A stretch of DNA of 64,000 nucleotides from JAEUTH01 sp044230205 (GTDB lineage Bacteria > Bacteroidota > Bacteroidia > AKYH767-A > OLB10), in contig JBGARN010000006.1 of NCBI GenBank assembly GCA_044230205.1, forward strand, positions 1-64,000, read 5' to 3'. The position numbers and the translations under genes were made by a program. Of the stretch, positions 8,695-16,859 are shown in pieces. The notes beneath the pieces are model-generated. The model had not been told where the DNA came from. It worked only from the letters and a program-made list of their open reading frames with translations, and searched no databases. The stretch's first letter is position 1; each line of letters starts with the position of its first letter.

Positions 8695-9714
8695 TCATTT
8701 TAGAACTGAATCCCAGGTTACAGGAGTTGCATTTAAGATGCCTTCATAAGATTTGGCACTGTCGGCATTTGAAAACCCTGCAATATCACCACCCATAGGA
8801 GCATCAATTCCATTTCCTTTTATAAATGAAGCTGAGGAAGTTGATACTAAATTATGAGGCACCAGAAAATCTGAAACATAGTATGAACTAAAGGTAATAG
8901 CAGCATTGCTTTTTACAAAACCACGCAGGCATAAAAAATCATCAAACTTATAAACCCGACCTTTGTTTGAAATTGCTTCACAGGAATAACGGTTATCAGC
9001 AATTGTCATTTGGCAGTGGCTGCAGTTGTCTACATTTAATTTTATGGGTTCAGGCTGTGCAGTACATGATGACAAAAGTGCAAATGCACCTCCAATCAAA
9101 ATTGTATTCGCTATTGCAGTGCTTTTTATTTTTTTAATTCTCATTGCTTCGAAAACTACAGAAACCAAAAGTAAAACTCCTGCAACAATAAACAGCCAAC
9201 CACCTAATGCCGGAATTGAATATGCACCAAAATTGAGGAGTTGTTTAAATCCAATTAAAGGAGGCTGATAGGCCATACCGGGAACAATAATTGCAGCATC
9301 GGGATTCAGGTCATGACCATAATCATATTCCCAGCGCCAGAAATCATACATAGCCACAATACCAAAAACAACAAATAGTATCAATAAACCATTAACGAAT
9401 TTTCGTTTTGAAATAAATGCTGCGGCTAAAAACAGAGCAGCAAATAACCCTATAATATATTTAAGAATTTTAAACTCAAAGAAATCTTCTGTATGTAGCG
9501 TTTTCATACCAATGTAATGATTCAAACCATTAATAATTTCAACATTACCTCCAAGTTTATCAGGATAAATAAGCAGTACCAAACCTTCGGGGTACTGAGG
9601 AGCCTGTAAATCAATTTTCCAAAGCGGAACAAAAATTGAAATTACCAATGCAATGCTTCCAGTTATGAGAAGCAATTTTGAAATTACTGTAATCTTATTT
9701 TTATCTGTAATCAT
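8695..9714 (-). CDS. nosL: Membrane domain fused to NosL copper chaperone
   Basis: A 339-aa protein in two parts. Residues 1-200 form a membrane module with about four or five helices (near 12-32, 84-101, 108-125, 165-188 and 199-215). Residues 217-339 are a complete NosL domain: a lipobox-like LLSSC217, the Cu(I)-binding CSHCQM motif (C231, C234, M236), KFDDFLC and the conserved APMGGDIAGF stretch near the end. NosL is normally a separate lipoprotein that supplies Cu(I) to apo-NosZ. Here its signal helix appears to have become the last helix of the membrane module. The module itself is a membrane protein often found beside nosL in Bacteroidota; its function is unknown. The gene lies 79 bp after nosZ, behind a hairpin. 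Confidence 0.85.
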   Translation of the reverse strand: MITDKNKITVISKLLLITGSIALVISIFVPLWKIDLQAPQYPEGLVLLIYPDKLGGNVEIINGLNHYIGMKTLHTEDFFEFKILKYIIGLFAALFLAAAFISKRKFVNGLLILFVVFGIVAMYDFWRWEYDYGHDLNPDAAIIVPGMAYQPPLIGFKQLLNFGAYSIPALGGWLFIVAGVLLLVSVVFEAMRIKKIKSTAIANTILIGGAFALLSSCTAQPEPIKLNVDNCSHCQMTIADNRYSCEAISNKGRVYKFDDFLCLRGFVKSNAAITFSSYYVSDFLVPHNLVSTSSASFIKGNGIDAPMGGDIAGFSNADSAKSYEGILNATPVTWDSVLK

Positions 9715-9738
9715 AACATAAATGTTTTAAATCATACA

Positions 9739-9774
9739 ATAAGAGCAGGCATAGTTGCCTATCCCTGCTCTTAT
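9739..9774 (-). terminator. Intercistronic hairpin after nosZ
   Basis: A perfect 11-bp inverted repeat, arms ATAAGAGCAGG (9739-9749) and CCTGCTCTTAT (9764-9774), with a 14-nt loop. It sits between the nosZ stop and the nosL-fusion start. On the transcribed strand the stem is followed by TGTATGATTT rather than a clean U-run, so it is better read as a partial terminator or a 3'-end stabiliser that lets nosZ mRNA exceed that of the assembly genes. Confidence 0.55.
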
Positions 9775-9793
9775 AATAAGGTGTAGAATGAAA

Positions 9794-11785
9794 TTATTTA
9801 GCAGCGGCTGTTTCAGCAGGAGGAGCACTTTTTCCTGTGCTGAAAGACAATGGCACACTGCTACCTGCCGGTGAAACCCGCACATAGCCCTGCATTTCCT
9901 GGTGCAAAGCACTGCAAAAATCAGTACAGTATATCGGCCAAATACCTACTCTGTCCGGCACCCATTTTAATGTTTGAGTTTCTCCAGGCATAATCAGCAA
10001 TTCTGCATTGGCGGCCCCTTTAACTGCAAAGCCATGTGGCACATCCCAATCCTGCTCAAGGTTGGTAATATGAAAATAAACTTCATCACCCATTCTAACT
10101 CCTTCAATATTATCAGGTGCAAAGTGTGAACGGATTGCAGTCATATAAACATGAACTTTATTTCCTTCACGTATAACCTTGGCGTTACCTTCTCCCTTTG
10201 TTGCATAAGGATGCTGGTTATCATCAATTTTAAAGATTTTTACCTGTTTGTTTTTAATAACATCAGCCGCAACAGCTTGTGCATAGTGTGGTTCACCTAT
10301 TGTCGGGAAGTCCAATATAAGCTGCATTTTATCACCACTTATATCATACAATTGAGCACTTTGCGATAACTCAGGTCCTGTAGGAAGATAGCGGTCTTTT
10401 GTTATTTTGTTATAAGCAATAAGATATTTTGCATTCGGCTTACGGGTGTCACCACCTGGAACACAAAGGTGACCAACTGAATAGTATGTTGGAGCCCTGT
10501 CGAGCACTTTTAAATCTTTAATGTTCCATTTTACAACTTCAGATGAAACAAAGAACGAAGTATATGCATTGCCGTTACCATCAAATTCAGTATGCAGTGG
10601 GCCTAAACCTGGTTTTTTAACTTCGCCATATAATACAGATTCATATTTTAAAACCGGAATTCCGTCATAATCACCTGCAAAATCTTTATTTTGAATTGCT
10701 GCCTGCATTTTATCAAAGCTGAAAACAGGAATCAACGCAGCTAGTTTTCCGCTACCTACTATATATTCTCCAGATGGATCAACATCACAGCCATGAGGTG
10801 ATTTTGGACACGGTATAAAATAACACATGTCTGTAAGTTCCTTTGAATCAAGAACAGTAACTTCTGTTTTGATTTCAGAAGTTGCTGAATGAGTTTTATC
10901 ATCATACCTGTTGTGTGCATATCTTACAGCAACTTTTTTTCCTTTTCCAGCTTTAAGATACTCTTCAGCTTTTTTCCAGTTTACGGCCATTATAAAATCT
11001 TTATCTTTTTGTGATGCATTTACCTCAAGCAATGTGTTAGCTTGTTCGGTATTGTAGCATGAGAAGAAAAACCAACCATGAGATTTTGCTTTACCGGCAT
11101 GACTCAGGTCAAAGTTTACTCCAGGGCACTGAATCTGGAAAGCAATATCCATTTTACCATCATCCTTATTAACACTGATGAAACTAATTGTTCCCTTAAA
11201 ATTCTGTTTATAAGTGTTAATAGGAACATCACCATTTACATTATCTGGTGGCACACTAAAACGGGTACCAGCTACAACATATTCAGTATTTTCTGTTGTA
11301 AACGGTGAGGAGTGATTTCCTGCACTATTTGGCAACTCGATAATTTCAGCTGTGCGAAATGTAGATAAATCAATGCGTGCTACACGTGGTGTATTGTTAG
11401 CGTTACCAAAAACCCAACGACCATCAATTTCACCATTGGTCTGAGATAACTCGGGGTGATGCAGATCATCCCATGGAACAAATCCGTGAGAAGTATTCAA
11501 CATTGGTTTTGTTTCTTCACTGTACCCATATCCCTTTTCAGGATCAACAGAAAAAACAGGGATTACTCTTAACAAACGCCCACTTGGCAATCCATAAGCA
11601 CTTAACTGGCCGCTGAAACCACCACTGACAAAATTGTAAAACTCATCATACTTGCCGGGAGCAACATATGATTTTACTGCAGCATCGCCTGACACTGCGT
11701 TAACTGCATTTTTTGGCTTACAAGAGCCAAGCAGCATTACCGAAGCAACAATTGCTATTGCCGGTATCATCAAATTTTTTCTCAT
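9794..11785 (-). CDS. nosZ: Nitrous oxide reductase NosZ, clade II, with lipobox
   Basis: Terminal reductase of denitrification: N2O + 2 H+ + 2 e- to N2 + H2O, in the periplasm. The 663-aa protein has an N-terminal seven-bladed propeller with CuZ histidines (HH at 109-110, H158 in AGNHSSPF, LSHAGKAKSH, SPHGCD, HTEFDGNG, GEPHYAQ). The C-terminal cupredoxin domain has the CuA ligands C620, C624, H628 and M631 (CTDFCSALHQEM). The leader is a Sec type, not the long Tat leader of clade I enzymes, and ends in a lipobox LLGSC22, so the enzyme is probably membrane-tethered. The C-terminal tail is Ala/Pro/Ser rich. It lies between its cytochrome c (24-bp gap) and the NosL fusion. Confidence 0.97.
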   Translation of the reverse strand: MRKNLMIPAIAIVASVMLLGSCKPKNAVNAVSGDAAVKSYVAPGKYDEFYNFVSGGFSGQLSAYGLPSGRLLRVIPVFSVDPEKGYGYSEETKPMLNTSHGFVPWDDLHHPELSQTNGEIDGRWVFGNANNTPRVARIDLSTFRTAEIIELPNSAGNHSSPFTTENTEYVVAGTRFSVPPDNVNGDVPINTYKQNFKGTISFISVNKDDGKMDIAFQIQCPGVNFDLSHAGKAKSHGWFFFSCYNTEQANTLLEVNASQKDKDFIMAVNWKKAEEYLKAGKGKKVAVRYAHNRYDDKTHSATSEIKTEVTVLDSKELTDMCYFIPCPKSPHGCDVDPSGEYIVGSGKLAALIPVFSFDKMQAAIQNKDFAGDYDGIPVLKYESVLYGEVKKPGLGPLHTEFDGNGNAYTSFFVSSEVVKWNIKDLKVLDRAPTYYSVGHLCVPGGDTRKPNAKYLIAYNKITKDRYLPTGPELSQSAQLYDISGDKMQLILDFPTIGEPHYAQAVAADVIKNKQVKIFKIDDNQHPYATKGEGNAKVIREGNKVHVYMTAIRSHFAPDNIEGVRMGDEVYFHITNLEQDWDVPHGFAVKGAANAELLIMPGETQTLKWVPDRVGIWPIYCTDFCSALHQEMQGYVRVSPAGSSVPLSFSTGKSAPPAETAAAK

Positions 11786-11809
11786 AATATTTTAAGTTTG
11801 AAGTTATAA

Positions 11810-12331
11810 TTATTGAACACCGTCATTTTTACGCATAAATTCTAATAAGTGCCGTGCATCATCATCATTAAGATTTTGATTCGGCATTCTAACAAGACAA
11901 ATTTCCAGTTGAGCCTGAACAGCAGGATCCTTATCGATCATTGCATCAGGATTGGTAATAAAATTCATTATCCATTCAGGCTTGCGTCTTTGCGTTACAC
12001 CCTTCCATCCTGGTCCTACTAATTTTTCATCAGTAAGCTTATGGCAGGCGTTACATTTTACGTCAAATACTTTCTGACCAGCATCGGCCATTGCCGGATC
12101 CAGTTTTTCTCCCAACTCTACAGTTGTAAATTTTCCTTCACCCCTGTGAGGATCATAAGTGGGAGCATCATACAAATCAGAAATGTTCTTTTTACTTTCA
12201 TCTGAAGCCGGTTCTTTTTTTGATTCGTCCGAAGAACCGCATGCAGCAATAATCAGCAGTATTGCAGATAAAACTATTGTTGCCCGAAGTGCACTGGCGG
12301 GTATTAATCTGAATTTTTCTTTTGCATTCAT
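11810..12331 (-). CDS. Lipoprotein c-type cytochrome, probable NosZ electron donor
   Basis: A 173-aa monohaem cytochrome c. It has a lipoprotein signal ending IIAAC31, a Ser/Glu/Lys-rich linker (32-55), a class-I cytochrome domain with haem motif C93-NA-C96-H97 and a likely axial methionine M149 in CLVRMPNQNL. The domain ends DDARHLLEFMRKNDG, typical of class I. It sits 24 bp upstream of nosZ on the same strand. Clade II operons often encode such a cytochrome that passes electrons from a quinol-cytochrome c reductase to NosZ; that role here is inferred from position. The next gene upstream is the Rrf2 regulator, 50 bp away. Confidence 0.88.
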   Translation of the reverse strand: MNAKEKFRLIPASALRATIVLSAILLIIAACGSSDESKKEPASDESKKNISDLYDAPTYDPHRGEGKFTTVELGEKLDPAMADAGQKVFDVKCNACHKLTDEKLVGPGWKGVTQRRKPEWIMNFITNPDAMIDKDPAVQAQLEICLVRMPNQNLNDDDARHLLEFMRKNDGVQ

Positions 12332-12381
12332 AGTAGCTGAGCTTTAGTTAATAATTAATGTTGATGATTTTTCTATTTCTA

Positions 12382-12816
12382 TTATTTACGCTTAAGTATC
12401 AATTTGTTGTTATTAAAAGCAATATCTCTGATTGATCGTTCATTGAACATTATCAATAGTTTGTTTCGGGCAACTTTATATTCATTATGTATCGGGCAAG
12501 GATTAGAATCAGAACAGTTTTTCAGACCAATTATACACCCGGTAAAAATTCTTTTGCCATCAATCGCTTCTATAACCTGAATCAATTTCACTGGTGGTGC
12601 ATCTTTTATTATGCAGAAACCACCGTTTGGACCTTTTATTGAACTGATTAAACCCTGCTTAGCTAATACCTGCAGAATCTTTGCTGTGAAATGAACCGGG
12701 GAACCAATCTCATCTGCTATAGCTTTTATTCCAAGATTTGTTTTACCATCGCTTTTAACTTCGAGGTAAATCATTGCTCGTATTGCATATTCAACCGACT
12801 TGGATAACATAGCCAA
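12382..12816 (-). CDS. Rrf2-family transcription regulator (NsrR/IscR-like)
   Basis: A 144-aa winged-helix repressor of the Rrf2 family. The N-terminal helix-turn-helix is typical (SKSVEYAIRAMIYL, IKAIADEIGSPVHFTAKILQVLAKQGLISSIKGPNGGF). Three cysteines, C94, C101 and C107, have the spacing of Fe-S cluster ligands in NsrR and RsrR-type members, so it probably senses NO or redox state. It is encoded 19 bp after RIC and just before the cytochrome c-nosZ genes. A perfect palindrome over the upstream RIC promoter is its likely operator (autoregulation). Whether to call it NsrR cannot be settled from the sequence alone, so no symbol is given. Confidence 0.9.
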   Translation of the reverse strand: MAMLSKSVEYAIRAMIYLEVKSDGKTNLGIKAIADEIGSPVHFTAKILQVLAKQGLISSIKGPNGGFCIIKDAPPVKLIQVIEAIDGKRIFTGCIIGLKNCSDSNPCPIHNEYKVARNKLLIMFNERSIRDIAFNNNKLILKRK

Positions 12817-12835
12817 AAATTCGTTTCCTTATTTA

Positions 12836-13600
12836 TTAGTTTACTGCTTCAAGTAATTTATCCTCCAACTCAATTGCTTTCGGAAACAGTATGTTGTTTT
12901 CAAGATGAATATGTTGATGTAAATCCAGCATAAACTCCTGTAGTCTATTATAGCAAACAAAGAAAGTATTGCATCCACCTGCTGGTGGTGTAAACTCATT
13001 TGTAAGCTTTTCTATTTTAGCCAGCAACTCGCCTGCATACTGGTGCTCGCTTTCCATTTTTAAAATCGGATACTTTATTGAGCCAATTATATGCGAAGAG
13101 GCTGCATGGTCAGTACTCCTTTCAATCCATAATTTTTTTATGTACGGAAAAAGTACATGCTCTTCCTTATTCATGTGTGCATGCAATTCTTCATCCAACA
13201 AATGAAACAGATTGGCAATCTCAATTACTTCAGGATGCTTTTCACTATGTGCACTTACTAATTTCTGTAAGTAATGCCTGATTTGAGGGATAGATTCACG
13301 AACATAATGATGATGAGACCTTACTATATAATCAGCCAGGAAATCAAGATCCCATGAATTGAAATTTTGAGAAGCGATCAATGGAATATCAGTTGCTTCT
13401 TTTAAATCATGTGCTACCAGCTCAATATTTAATTCTTTTGAATTGCATGCTTTATCAAGCTTGTTTTTTCCTGCACAGCAAAAATCAATTCCATATTTTT
13501 CAAAGACTTTAGCCGTGCGATAATCGTTGCGCACTATTTCTCCAATAGAAAGATTGCTGAATGCTTCGCTTATTTCCGGGGTCTGATTTGTTGCTTTCAT
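12836..13600 (-). CDS. ric: Iron-sulfur cluster repair di-iron protein (RIC/ScdA/YtfE)
   Basis: A 254-aa cytoplasmic protein that repairs iron centres damaged by NO or oxidants. The N-terminal ScdA_N domain (about residues 14-75) ends with the paired cysteines C41-C42 (DFCCAGKNKLDKAC). The C-terminal hemerythrin-like domain has the di-iron histidine and glutamate ligands: SHHHYVRE, HAHMNKEEHVLFPYI, ESEHQYAGE and LHQHIHLENNILFP. The length is close to that of ScdA. It is the first gene of the operon with the Rrf2 regulator, and its placement next to nosZ fits protection from NO during denitrification. Confidence 0.93.
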   Translation of the reverse strand: MKATNQTPEISEAFSNLSIGEIVRNDYRTAKVFEKYGIDFCCAGKNKLDKACNSKELNIELVAHDLKEATDIPLIASQNFNSWDLDFLADYIVRSHHHYVRESIPQIRHYLQKLVSAHSEKHPEVIEIANLFHLLDEELHAHMNKEEHVLFPYIKKLWIERSTDHAASSHIIGSIKYPILKMESEHQYAGELLAKIEKLTNEFTPPAGGCNTFFVCYNRLQEFMLDLHQHIHLENNILFPKAIELEDKLLEAVN

Positions 13601-13635
13601 ATTCGCTGATTGTTACAGTTAATATTAATCGAGGG

Positions 13636-13643
13636 CGAATATA
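13636..13643 (-). promoter_or_regulatory. Candidate -7 box for the RIC-Rrf2 operon
   Basis: On the minus strand this reads TATATTCG, one mismatch from the Bacteroidota consensus TAnnTTTG, and lies about 36 bp upstream of the RIC start codon. The region where a -33 element would fall is occupied by the 30-bp palindrome. The box is weak on its own. Confidence 0.35.
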
Positions 13644-13654
13644 TATACACATTT

Positions 13655-13684
13655 TTAATAAAAGATATTAATATCTTTTATTAA
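13655..13684. promoter_or_regulatory. Perfect 30-bp palindrome, likely Rrf2/NsrR-type operator
   Basis: Every base pairs with its partner: the left half reads TTAATAAAAGATATT and the right half is its exact reverse complement. The core AAGATATT-AATATCTT recalls the AAGATGC-type half-sites of NsrR operators, though with shorter spacing than in enterobacteria. The centre is about 70 bp upstream of the RIC start, covering the expected -33 position. Binding by the Rrf2 protein encoded in the same operon is inference. Confidence 0.6.
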
Positions 13685-13844
13685 TTTATCAATATTTTAA
13701 AAAACATGACCGATATCATTTTGCCACTTTAATAAAGTTTAAATTCCAAGTGTTTATGCAAAAAGGAGAATTACACAACTTATAAGTTACATGTAATTTT
13801 TTTAGACACCATCTAAAAAAGTTACTATCTCACAATAATAAAAC

Positions 13845-13867
13845 TTCAACTTAACCGGCCAGTTGAA
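13845..13867 (-). terminator. Hairpin after the haem-binding protein gene
   Basis: Arms TTCAACT (13845-13851) and AGTTGAA (13861-13867) lie 47-70 bp downstream of the stop of the minus-strand gene. On that strand the stem is followed by GTTTTATTATT, a weak U-rich tract. Confidence 0.35.
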
Positions 13868-13913
13868 ATAAAAACAATAACAGGATTAATATACCAAGTA
13901 TAACAATAAAAGA

Positions 13914-14378
13914 TCAATCCTCCTTATAATTCATGGATGTTCTGTTTTGATTGGCCCAGTTGATTATTAATTCACGTTGCTGCTGTGTAAGTTTTGCATC
14001 ACCATGAATAATAGTATAAGAAGTTAGTGGCATTTCTTCCTTTTTAATCATCTCAGCAATTTCTTCAAATTTATGATCTAATTTTTTTGGTGAATAGGAT
14101 TTCAACTCGCTGAAATTTAATTCACCCTTTCCTTCATTTACATGGTTTTGCAACCATAATCCAACAGGTTGAATGTTGGTATACCATGGATAAATTGTAT
14201 TGTTGCTATGACAATCGAAGCAAGATGTTTTAAGAAGTTGCTCCATTTCAGGAGTAATGTTGTAGCTGCTGCGTATTTCATCATTTAGGGACACTCCGGT
14301 ATTACGCGAAGGGCGTATAAATTGCAGAATAACCAATACAATCAATAAAGCAACAAGCATTTTTTTTACTACTGACAT
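13914..14378 (-). CDS. Haem-binding domain protein (CxxCH), membrane-anchored
   Basis: A 154-aa protein with an N-terminal anchor or signal (MLVALLIVLVILQFI, residues 7-21) and one c-type haem motif, C53-FD-C56-H57 (TSCFDCHSNNTIYPWY). The CHSNNT.YPWY..IQP...WL..HV..G..ELNFSE pattern is that of the haem-binding domain family PF14376 found in Bacteroidota, which is located in the periplasm. Its role is unknown; electron transfer is plausible. It stands upstream of the RIC operon on the same strand but is separated by about 300 bp with its own promoter region. Confidence 0.82.
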   Translation of the reverse strand: MSVVKKMLVALLIVLVILQFIRPSRNTGVSLNDEIRSSYNITPEMEQLLKTSCFDCHSNNTIYPWYTNIQPVGLWLQNHVNEGKGELNFSELKSYSPKKLDHKFEEIAEMIKKEEMPLTSYTIIHGDAKLTQQQRELIINWANQNRTSMNYKED

Positions 14379-14447
14379 AGGATATTGTATTTAATTTTTA
14401 AAATCATGCTAATGTAAATGCATAAATAATTAAACACAACTCAAAAA

Positions 14448-14477
14448 AAAATCCACATTATCATTAATGCGGATTTT
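14448..14477 (-). terminator. Terminator downstream of recQ
   Basis: Arms AAAATCC-A-CATTA and TAATG-C-GGATTTT with one internal A/C mismatch and a 4-nt loop, 22 bp after the recQ stop. On the minus strand the stem is followed by a run of T (complement of the A-run at 14442-14451), giving a good intrinsic terminator. Confidence 0.7.
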
Positions 14478-14498
14478 AATATCAAATAAGTATAATGC

Positions 14499-16829
14499 TT
14501 AGTTTCCGATTTCACTCATAAACTTAATTCGCATCAACCGGATTTCATCAATCGTGTATTCATTTTCTCCAAGTTCCTTATGCGCCTTTTCGAGTGAATC
14601 GGTTTCGGCAGAACGGAAATATTCAAAAACTTCTTCCTGCCTGTCAGGATCAATAACTTCATTGAGGTAATAATTGAGATCAATTCGGGTGCCTGATGCT
14701 ACAATACTCTCAATTTCATTAATAAGAACAGATAAGGTTATGCCTTTGGCTTCAGCCATATCATCAAGTGAAATCTTCCGGTCGATATTTTGAATAATAT
14801 AAACTTTAAGAACCGATTTATTCACTACACTTTTTACTACCAGGTCAACTGCACGTTCAATTTCGTTCTCTTCAACATACTTTTTAATAAGGTCAATAAA
14901 TGGCGCTCCATATTTTGCTGCTTTTCCAACACCTACACCCGTAATGTTTTTCAGTTCATCCATTGTGATTGGATACTGAATTGACATTTCTTCTAATGAT
15001 GGGTCCTGGAAAATTACGAAAGGAGGAAGATTTTTTTGCTTGGCAACCTTTTTTCGCAAATCCTTAAGCATATTGTAAAGCTCAGGATCGGCACCACCTC
15101 CGCCCCCGCCTCCTGGTCCACCACCTTCTATTTCATCATCATCTTCCTCTCCATCAGCATACTCATGATCCTTGGTTACCATGAATGGGGTTGGTTTTTT
15201 CAGATATTCATGACCACGTTCAGTTACTTTCAATAATCCATAGTTATCAATGTCTTTGGATAAAAATCCGGCCAGCAATGCCTGCCTGATTACTGCCATC
15301 CAGAATTTTGGATCCTGGTCAGCTCCATCACCAAATACATCAAGCTTATCATGACCATGATCTTTAACTGCCTTTTCTGATTTACCCATCAATACATTAA
15401 TAGTATGATCGGCATTAAACTTCTCTTTTATAGCAATAACAGTTTCTATAAGAGTACACACTTCATCCTGTGCGGCAATTTTTGTTTTAGGATGCAGGCA
15501 GTTATCGCAACTTCCGCAGTTTTCCTGCTCATATTCTTCACCGAAGTAATGTAACAGCACTTTTCTGCGGCAAACTGAAGTTTCAGCATAGCCAACCGTT
15601 TCATTCAATAACTGCTTACCGATTTCCTGTTCAGCAACCGGTTTACCTTTCATAAATTTTTCAAGCTTCTCAATATCCTTGTAAGAATAAAAGGCAATAC
15701 ATCTTCCTTCACGGCCATCACGACCTGACCTTCCGGTTTCCTGGTAATAACCTTCAAGTGATTTTGGAATGTCATGGTGAATAACAAAACGCACATCCGG
15801 TTTGTCAATACCCATTCCAAATGCAATAGTTGCAACTATTACATCGGTGCGCTCCATCAGAAAATCATCCTGGGTACGCGCTCTCACTGCAGCTTCCAAT
15901 CCGGCATGATATGGAAGTGCTTTTATTCCATTAACATTAAGTGTTGAAGCAACCTCTTCGGTTTTTTTGCGGCTCAGACAATAAATGATTCCTGATTTAC
16001 CCGTGTGCTGTTTAATAAACCTGATGATTTCTTTCATCACATCCTTCTTCTCGCGCACTTCATAATATAAATTAGGACGATTAAAAGATGCTTTAAAAAC
16101 AGTTGCGCCAAGTATGTCGAGGTTTTTCTGAATGTCTTGCTGCACCTTTGGAGTGGCTGTAGCAGTAAGTGCAATAACTGGTACGCGCTGAATTTCTTCC
16201 ATTATGGGGCGTAACCTGCGGTATTCTGGCCTGAAATCATGACCCCATTCAGAAATACAATGTGCTTCATCAATTGCAAAAAAAGAAATATTGATTTCTT
16301 TAAAAAACGCCACATTCTCATCTTTATTCAATGATTCAGGAGCTACATAAAGCAATTTAGTCTTACCCTCAGTTATATCTTTTTTAACTTTTGTAATTTC
16401 AGCTTTACTTAACGATGAATTTAAAAAATGCGCAACACAATCATCAGTACTGAAGCCCCTAATGGCATCCACCTGGTTCTTCATTAGCGCAATAAGTGGT
16501 GACACAATAATGGCAGTTCCTTTACTAAGCAAAGCAGGTAACTGGTAACACATGCTCTTTCCACCTCCTGTTGGCATAATCACAAAAGTATCTTTGCCTG
16601 CCATCAGATTTCTTATGACAGCTTCCTGTTCGCCTTTAAACTGATCAAAACCGAAATATTTATGTAATGCAACTAATAATTCGTTGCTTTCGTCAATCAA
16701 TATTTCATCATCATCATCATCGCCTGCAAACACTGCTTTGGGTCTTAAAGCGGCTTTGCCTGATTTAGGAGTTGCTTTAACAGTGGTTTTAGCATTTGGC
16801 GGTTTCACAGTTGCTTTCTTTGCCATCAC
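14499..16829 (-). CDS. recQ: ATP-dependent DNA helicase RecQ
   Basis: A 776-aa 3'-5' DNA helicase for recombination and repair. Visible motifs are motif 0 (FGFDQFKGEQ, from residue 59), Walker A MPTGGGKS (85-92), Walker B DEAH in FAIDEAHCISEWGHD, motif VI ETGRSGRDGREG, the zinc-binding cysteines CRRKVLLHYFGEEYEQENCGSCDNC region, and a winged helix. It continues into an HRDC-like domain (PPFVIFQDPSLEEM...ITGVGVGKAAKYG) and an extra C-terminal helical domain. A Gly-rich, acidic linker (about residues 570-590) precedes HRDC. The N terminus has a basic then Asp-rich tail. It is longer than E. coli RecQ (about 610 aa) because of these additions, as in other Bacteroidota. Confidence 0.96.
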   Translation of the reverse strand: MMAKKATVKPPNAKTTVKATPKSGKAALRPKAVFAGDDDDDEILIDESNELLVALHKYFGFDQFKGEQEAVIRNLMAGKDTFVIMPTGGGKSMCYQLPALLSKGTAIIVSPLIALMKNQVDAIRGFSTDDCVAHFLNSSLSKAEITKVKKDITEGKTKLLYVAPESLNKDENVAFFKEINISFFAIDEAHCISEWGHDFRPEYRRLRPIMEEIQRVPVIALTATATPKVQQDIQKNLDILGATVFKASFNRPNLYYEVREKKDVMKEIIRFIKQHTGKSGIIYCLSRKKTEEVASTLNVNGIKALPYHAGLEAAVRARTQDDFLMERTDVIVATIAFGMGIDKPDVRFVIHHDIPKSLEGYYQETGRSGRDGREGRCIAFYSYKDIEKLEKFMKGKPVAEQEIGKQLLNETVGYAETSVCRRKVLLHYFGEEYEQENCGSCDNCLHPKTKIAAQDEVCTLIETVIAIKEKFNADHTINVLMGKSEKAVKDHGHDKLDVFGDGADQDPKFWMAVIRQALLAGFLSKDIDNYGLLKVTERGHEYLKKPTPFMVTKDHEYADGEEDDDEIEGGGPGGGGGGGADPELYNMLKDLRKKVAKQKNLPPFVIFQDPSLEEMSIQYPITMDELKNITGVGVGKAAKYGAPFIDLIKKYVEENEIERAVDLVVKSVVNKSVLKVYIIQNIDRKISLDDMAEAKGITLSVLINEIESIVASGTRIDLNYYLNEVIDPDRQEEVFEYFRSAETDSLEKAHKELGENEYTIDEIRLMRIKFMSEIGN

Positions 16830-16851
16830 TTAGTTCAATTAAAATTAAAAT

Positions 16852-16859
16852 TATTTTTG
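16852..16859 (+). promoter_or_regulatory. Candidate -7 promoter box for kdsD-tatC
   Basis: TATTTTTG matches the Bacteroidota TAnnTTTG consensus and lies 68 bp before the TTG start of kdsD in the divergent recQ-kdsD gap. A convincing TTTG at the -33 position was not found. Confidence 0.35.

Larger units (their letters stand above)
13601..13913. other. 313-bp intergenic region upstream of RIC
   Basis: The RIC-proximal part holds the candidate promoter and palindrome described separately. The distal part is AT-rich and holds a 7-bp inverted repeat (13845-13867) that can serve as terminator for the haem-binding protein gene. I see no further gene. Confidence 0.5.
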
